DNA from: JABMOV01 sp964654545
GTDB lineage: Bacteria; Fidelibacterota; Marinisomatia; Marinisomatales; JABMOV01
DNA: 64,000 bases
NCBI GenBank assembly: GCA_964654545.1
Contig: CAZZIU010000003.1
Span: 62,001-126,000 of the forward strand
Reading direction: 5' to 3'
Shown: piece after piece, positions 63,294 to 64,000 of the stretch
Layout of the letters: each line of letters begins with the position of its first letter
How positions within the stretch are numbered: the first letter of the stretch is position 1
Notes under the pieces: generated by a model
The model's input: the letters and a program-made list of their open reading frames with translations, nothing else
The model's database searches: none
Told to the model about the DNA's origin: nothing
Made by a program: the position numbers and the translations under genes

Positions 63294-64000
63294 GACGAAG
63301 AAACCCGAATCAAGCACGCCGAAAAATAAATAAACGCGTCATACCTAATATTTTTACTGTACTAAATATGTTTCTGGGATTTATGGCTATTACCCAACTC
63401 ATAAAGGGACGGTTAGAGTTGGCAGGATGGTTAATCATAAGTGCCGGTGCTATGGATGCCATAGATGGGAAACTTGCACGTTTGTTTGGTATACCTTCCA
63501 AATTTGGTACCGAATTTGATTCATTTGCTGATACCATATCATTTTGTGTGGCACCGGCACTGCTGATCTATGTTTCATGGGTAAATGGATTACCACCACT
63601 TTTGGCAGGAATTATATCATTCACACCAATTCTTTTCGGCACCATCAGGTTGGCACGCTTTAATCTACTACAGGAGGAGAGCCCTACTTCCTATTTTATC
63701 GGTATTACAACACCCTTATCCGCGCTCGGATTATTTAGTTACTCCATGTTTTCACAGGAAGTCTATGGGAATCTAGGCGATCCACGGATAGGCTTATTCC
63801 TGGCAGTAATGTTGGGCGCAATGATGATCAGTCCTATTCGATTCAGCAAATTTCCATTACTTTCATTCAAGGTAAGTTCTGCAAATACATTCAGTCTGGT
63901 CGGAGTTTTTGCAACCATGATCGCTATCATCATCTGGAAGGGTTTGGTGATCTTTCCGCTATTTCTTATTTATGTGACATGGAGCATTGTAAACTGGATG
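63290..64000 (+). CDS. pssA: CDP-diacylglycerol-serine O-phosphatidyltransferase, 5' part
   Basis: Makes phosphatidylserine, the Psd substrate. 237 codons are in the window with no stop, so the 3' end lies beyond base 64000. Starts ATG 63290 within psd (ATGA). The basic N-terminus RRRNPNQARRKINKRVIPN precedes several membrane helices. The CDP-alcohol phosphatidyltransferase motif D-G-x2-A-R-x8-G-x3-D-x3-D is complete from Asp59 (DGKLARLFG ... GTEFDSFAD). Pairing with psd supports the serine enzyme. Confidence 0.93.
   Translation, partial: MRRRNPNQARRKINKRVIPNIFTVLNMFLGFMAITQLIKGRLELAGWLIISAGAMDAIDGKLARLFGIPSKFGTEFDSFADTISFCVAPALLIYVSWVNGLPPLLAGIISFTPILFGTIRLARFNLLQEESPTSYFIGITTPLSALGLFSYSMFSQEVYGNLGDPRIGLFLAVMLGAMMISPIRFSKFPLLSFKVSSANTFSLVGVFATMIAIIIWKGLVIFPLFLIYVTWSIVNWM

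Overview
This is a gene-dense, nearly unidirectional stretch of bacterial chromosome: every gene but one lies on the + strand. It comes from a diderm bacterium, on the evidence of LolC/LolE/LolD, Lnt, TamB plus an Omp85 protein, a phosphoheptose isomerase and several outer-membrane beta-barrel proteins. The base composition leans AT. PorU/PorV-type proteins, a group-II-like geranylgeranylglyceryl/heptaprenylglyceryl phosphate synthase, menaquinone synthesis (MenE), archaeal-type Psd and frequent FlgD-like C-terminal domains point to the FCB superphylum. My best guess is Candidatus Neomarinimicrobiota (Marinimicrobia/SAR406) rather than Bacteroidota proper. This is inference from protein character, not from a marker-gene comparison.

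Layout. 1-776: 3' end of menE. 846-7268: a C25-peptidase PorU-like protein, a PorV-like barrel and a fibronectin-type lipoprotein, translationally coupled. 7338-8078: ZIP metal transporter. 8163-16355: prfB (with its programmed +1 frameshift), lysS, lolC/lolE/lolD-type ABC exporter, clpC. 16469-18379: dnaK, followed by a strong terminator. 18490-24074: tamB and an Omp85/TamA-like partner. 24182-27792: TPR lipoprotein, MoxR ATPase, DUF58 protein, BatD-like protein. 27858-37337: a long run of efp, accB, accC, gcvH, GGGP synthase, gmhA-like, xerC/D-like, M50 protease, a tiny membrane protein, bifunctional ftcD and mutL. 37358-38662: the only minus-strand gene, an MFS transporter. 38835-42924: ffh, rpsP, khpA, rimM, trmD, rplS, closed by a terminator. 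42993-51097: MFS transporter, selA, selB, mutS and a second PorV-like barrel. 51340-64000: yicC, gmk, rpoZ, uracil-DNA glycosylase, dnaB, rel, an HU-like protein, ruvX, lnt, an FCB-style hypothetical, an orphan ecfT-like gene, truA, degP, psd and the 5' part of pssA.

How the genes fit together. Most of the window is core informational machinery (translation, tRNA and ribosome maturation, SRP targeting, mismatch repair, replication) mixed with envelope biogenesis (lipoprotein acylation and export, outer-membrane assembly, phospholipid synthesis, periplasmic quality control). A complete SelA/SelB pair implies selenocysteine decoding, although no tRNA-Sec or selD is in view. Short overlaps (ATGA, TAATG) and eight inferred TTG starts indicate extensive translational coupling.

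I see no CRISPR array, insertion sequence, prophage, rRNA or tRNA gene. No intergenic gap exceeds about 250 bases. The least ordinary signals are a C2H2 zinc-finger-like insert inside FtcD, a long acidic tail on ribosomal protein S16, the PorU/PorV pair, an unannotated 44-residue membrane protein at 33551-33685, an EcfT-like protein next to truA without its ATPases, and an archaeal-type lipid enzyme beside standard phosphatidylethanolamine genes.
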